Source: Chrysoperla carnea (lineage: Eukaryota; Arthropoda; Insecta; Neuroptera; Chrysopidae). Taken from it: a DNA stretch of 64,000 bases. The first letter of the stretch is position 1, and each line of letters starts with the position of its first letter. Shown piece by piece: positions 60,982-64,000 of this stretch. The notes under the pieces were generated by a model. It worked only from the letters and a program-made list of their open reading frames with translations, was not told where the DNA came from and ran no database searches. The DNA is taken from NCBI RefSeq assembly GCF_905475395.1, contig NC_058342.1:19006640-19070639 (forward strand). Direction: 5' to 3'. The position numbers and the translations under genes are program-made.

Positions 60982-63174
60982 CTATTTTAATAATTCAAAA
61001 TTAAATTATGAATACAGTAGTCAAAAACAAGTGCAAACAAAAAATTGACCGAGTTAATTGTTGAAATACCCTGTATAGAAAGTGTTCAATAGCAATGCTT
61101 GAATTATTTTTTATACATTAGACAAAACCGACACAATTATGGTGGACTTTCAACAGCCATTTATTTGGTTTTCGAAAATATTCTAGAAATATTTTAGATT
61201 ATCGAGCATGTTTCACAAGACCACTAGTTGTGGATATCTGCAAATTTTCAACTGTCTATCTTTTATAGTCTTGGAGAAAATGGACACAAAAAATGTTTCA
61301 AACAAAAGTTGTTCATTTTTTATAAGGAATATTTTTTACATTTAAATTTTTGTTCTATCTCTAACAGTTTACAAGATAGATCCTACGGACCCTGTATTTA
61401 ATTGACCTATGCTGCTCATTTTCGAACTCAACCTCACTTTTACGCCTTGAACACGCTACAAGCTTGGTATCTTTTTTTTGTGTTATCGTGATCACAGATG
61501 GACAGACGACAGACGGACGACCGGGCTAATTAAGTGATTTTATAAACTTTTGTAGCAAAATCAACAAAATAACAAAATTCATCATCAAAATTGAAAATAA
61601 GGTACAAATAATTTCAACTTTAATAAACTTATAGTCAACTTACCTATCCACAACGACCAATGGACCATTTTGAAATTCTAATAGACTAGTTTGAATACTG
61701 GTGGGTAAATCATATATTGCGGCAACATTGGGTACTGATTGTGGCCAGCCTCGACATTCCACAACTCGAACATGCAATTCATAATCATCTTCTAATGATT
61801 CAATTGTTATTTCACGGACCATATAAATATCCGTTGTATGATTTCCTGTCATTTTTACACGATGTGTACCTGCATCAAAATCTTCGCCAGGTAATGGCCA
61901 GAAATCAGGAAAGTCCTTTAAAAATACAAGCAATAAAATTATTTATCAATCTATAATTTGGTTTTAAAATATCGACCTAAAATATGTAAAGCACTTAAGG
62001 AGGCCTCCCGTGTAATGGGTTCAAAAAAATAGATTCTTTTTTGGTGCGTTTAAAAAATAAATTTGTAGCCTTAGTCGCAGTCTACCAAAAATCTAACTTT
62101 TAATATTTTCAACTGATTCTAGTTCATTCTATGCATTTAGACTTCAGGATTAAAAAACCGTTTTCTTTTTTTCTTTCAAATGAGCCAATCAGTCAAAATC
62201 GTGAAAAAAGTTAGCGTTCTTTTTTTCGAGGAGAGTGTCTTAAGAGTGGTATAACTTCCGTTCTAGAGAACTCTGCAAATTTTTTTAAAGTTATTTTTTG
62301 ATTGGTTAACTACAAAACGAGCTATTAACAATTATAGGTTAAAATGACCCAACCTGTATAATGAACAGCTGGCAGATAAAAAAAAACTAAGGTTGATTGT
62401 CATCAAATAAATACACAGATAAATTTTAATATACAAAATCTTTTTTCTTAATTTTTGGGCTCACTTTTTATTTCTGACACCACCGGTCCACCGGGAATTA
62501 TTCCGAGTTCTCGAATGGTCAGCCCGCACTTTTATCGTATCTAAGCCCCACTTAAAACCATGGTAAAATAAACGTAAACACGTACCTCGTTAGATGGTGA
62601 TATGACGACAACAGTTTGAGCACTATTACCCCAAACCATTTGCCAAAAATCAAGTACTGTGTGCGGTAATGGATGTTGCGTAATAATAAACTCTTGTAAA
62701 CTATGAAATCCTTGTATCCAAGTTGCATTAATATAATCGGATCCTTCCACACCAGGTTTAACCGTTAATGGTACACGCCACTGTTCAATTGGTACAAAAC
62801 CTTGATTACGATTCTTCGGTACATTAATCTCTTTATATGCCGATACTAAATGAAAATCTCTTGGTTGAAAATTTGTTACTAATTCATATTGATGACGTAA
62901 TGCCTTCCATGGATTACCCGATTCATCGGGTAATTGTAAATTCATTACGTAATTTGTGATTTCAGTTCGTTTAATGTTGGTTTCAGTACCAGTTGAAATT
63001 GCTTCGACTAATGCATCATGTATAAAAATATATTGTTCTTCAGTTTGTACCAAAAAATTACGTTGTGTACGAATGTGTCGTAGGAAACCCCAAATATTCA
63101 CTTCACCCTTCGCTTTAATTTGTTTTAGCATTGCATCCAAGACAATGTATGTACCAGTTCGACCGACGCCAGCG
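60459..63174 (-). CDS. Ptp99A: Receptor-type protein tyrosine phosphatase, Ptp99A-like, 3' part
   Basis: Join of 62586-63174, 61644-61915 and 60459-60981, minus strand, all phases matching; 1384 nt to the TAA, at least 460 residues. The product is a membrane receptor phosphatase; the fly relative acts in motor-axon guidance. The first exon opens inside the D1 active-site loop (AGVGRTGTYIVLDAM; the catalytic Cys is in the preceding exon outside the window) and keeps the Q-loop (VQTEEQY). D2 follows (RDFHLVSAYKEINVPKNRNQ, DYINATWIQGF). In D2 the HCSAGxGRT loop reads VVVDRYGGVEAATFC and the WPD position reads GWPQSVP, so D2 should be inactive, as known for Ptp99A but not for Lar or Ptp69D. A tail rich in Ser, Thr, Ala and Pro ends the protein. 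Family A and family B pieces lie in one intron. Confidence 0.85.
61015..61560 (-). mobile_element. Family A copy in a Ptp99A-like intron
   Basis: Minus sense, from the tail (aattgaccgagttaattg) to the body with gacagacgacagacgg. A family B tail fragment follows at 61563-61620. Confidence 0.7.
61644..61915 (-). CDS. Ptp99A: Ptp99A-like exon: D2 core
   Basis: Acceptor TTTTAAAG at 61916, donor GATAG then GTAAGT; 272 nt. It encodes DFPDFWPLPGEDFDAGTHRV, the central D2 strands, the degenerate WPD region (RGWPQSVPNV) and the approach to the degenerate active-site loop (GPLVVVD). Confidence 0.9.
61916..62585 (-). other. Intron of the Ptp99A-like gene
   Basis: No repeat family recognised. Confidence 0.5.
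62586..63174 (-). CDS. Ptp99A: Ptp99A-like exon: end of D1, start of D2
   Basis: Acceptor TTTATAG at 63175-63181, donor GAG then GTACGTG at 62579-62585; 589 nt. It splits the active-site signature so that the Ser of HCS is completed across the intron. It encodes the D1 C-terminal helices, the linker and the N-terminal half of D2 up to SPSNE. Confidence 0.9.
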
Positions 63175-64000
63175 CTATAAATTAATTGACAAAGATTAAC
63201 ATCTAACTAATACAAATTAGTGAGCTGGTCGTTTTTCTAGGCATATGATTTTAATGAAGGTATTGTAAGAAAGAATAAAATAGCTAGAAAGTTTGGTAAT
63301 AAAGTATTTTCATACTATTTTCGCCACTGTTATTAAAGTTTCTTATTTATGATAACTACAATATTCCCCCAAAAAAAGTAAAATACTTTGAAAAATACAA
63401 ATTTTTCCGAAATTTGAAATTGATCATATCGGCGAAAATGTATAGAATCAGAATTTTTTACATTTTAATAGAAAACTTCTAGTTTTTGAATTAGATTCCA
63501 AAATTGTATATCGCCCTTACTGCTTTTTATCGAGGGTTGCAAAGATGAGACAAATTTTTGCGTAATTATTGAACGATAAAAGCGGTGAAAATAATACAAA
63601 AAATTGTCTTTTAAAGTAAATTGAATTTTTGTTTGCAATGAACTTACATCGTAAATTATTTTTAGAAAATCTAGACATTAAAATTTTTAAACACTGGATC
63701 ACGAGCATTGAATCATTTTTCTTAAAAATATGTCGTTTAACGAACTTTTCAAAATTCGAATTATCAGCTCGGTTAGCAGAAATAACTTTGCAAGATATTG
63801 CATATGAAGTAGAAGAAGGTCTAATGTATGGATCTGGGATCGCAGATTTTTGATTCAGATCATTACAAGGGCCGGACTTGTGTCAACCAGGGTGCCGCGT
63901 TTATTTTTTGTCGTTCCCACTTCTTTTATTTAGAAATTAGAAAGTACAAACTTTCAAATGTTTTTCGCATAGATATGCCTGTTTGAAATTTCAAATTTTG
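63175..64000 (-). other. Intron of the Ptp99A-like gene, cut by the window edge
   Basis: No further Ptp99A exon found before the edge. The last 75 nt (63925-64000) match one arm of the fold-back at 6340-7125. Confidence 0.5.

Noticed and set aside
1..64000. CRISPR arrays, operons, phage or plasmid features
   Set aside because: None seen; the splicing, repeat content and gene types are those of an insect nuclear genome.

Overview
The window is insect nuclear DNA: very A+T-rich, gene-poor, and packed with degenerate mobile elements. The clues are spliced genes with GT/AG introns, a receptor tyrosine phosphatase closest to the arthropod Ptp99A type, a hyaluronidase of the arthropod/venom type, runs of the insect telomere motif TTAGG, and LINE, hAT and pogo-type relics. 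I cannot name the species from the sequence alone. Most short open frames are chance frames in A+T-rich or repetitive DNA.

Three genes can be supported, all on the minus strand. (1) A hyaluronidase, 5358-15337, rebuilt from six exons with matching phases and good splice sites, plus a doubtful 5' exon at 15863-15927. The active-site exon, all four cysteines expected for the disulfides and a polyadenylation signal are visible; the signal-peptide exon is not. (2) An unrecognised repeat protein, with a 1.7 kb final exon at 35242-36945 holding three nearly identical 131-residue repeats. It can be joined in frame to a small exon at 41178-41419, which holds a 27-bp minisatellite, and to a 10-nt start exon at 43256-43265. 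This is the best candidate for something undescribed. (3) The 3' end of a Ptp99A-like receptor tyrosine phosphatase, three exons at 60459-63174: the end of domain D1, an apparently inactive domain D2, and a Ser/Thr/Ala-rich tail. Its 5' exons lie beyond the right edge.

Between the genes the DNA is mostly repeats. Family A is a long dispersed element with a tataccatg-like end and CCGT-rich interior, in eight or more copies; one copy is nested inside another at 8969-10022. Family B is a roughly 600-bp element with TTAAGGATGTACGAGC-like ends. Three pogo-like elements have decayed CENP-B-type transposase. Three short elements of hAT character have 8-bp target duplications, and two other stretches hold the hAT C-terminal dimerisation region. 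Two 3'-truncated LINE ends have CTAACC tails. There are two tRNA-derived pseudogenes, a 237-bp satellite and many long fold-back palindromes. The introns of the hyaluronidase and of Ptp99A contain the same families.

The three genes have no evident functional link; this is ordinary insect gene spacing, not an operon or cluster. The stretch 15.9-35.2 kb and the stretch 43.3-60.3 kb hold no gene that I can support.
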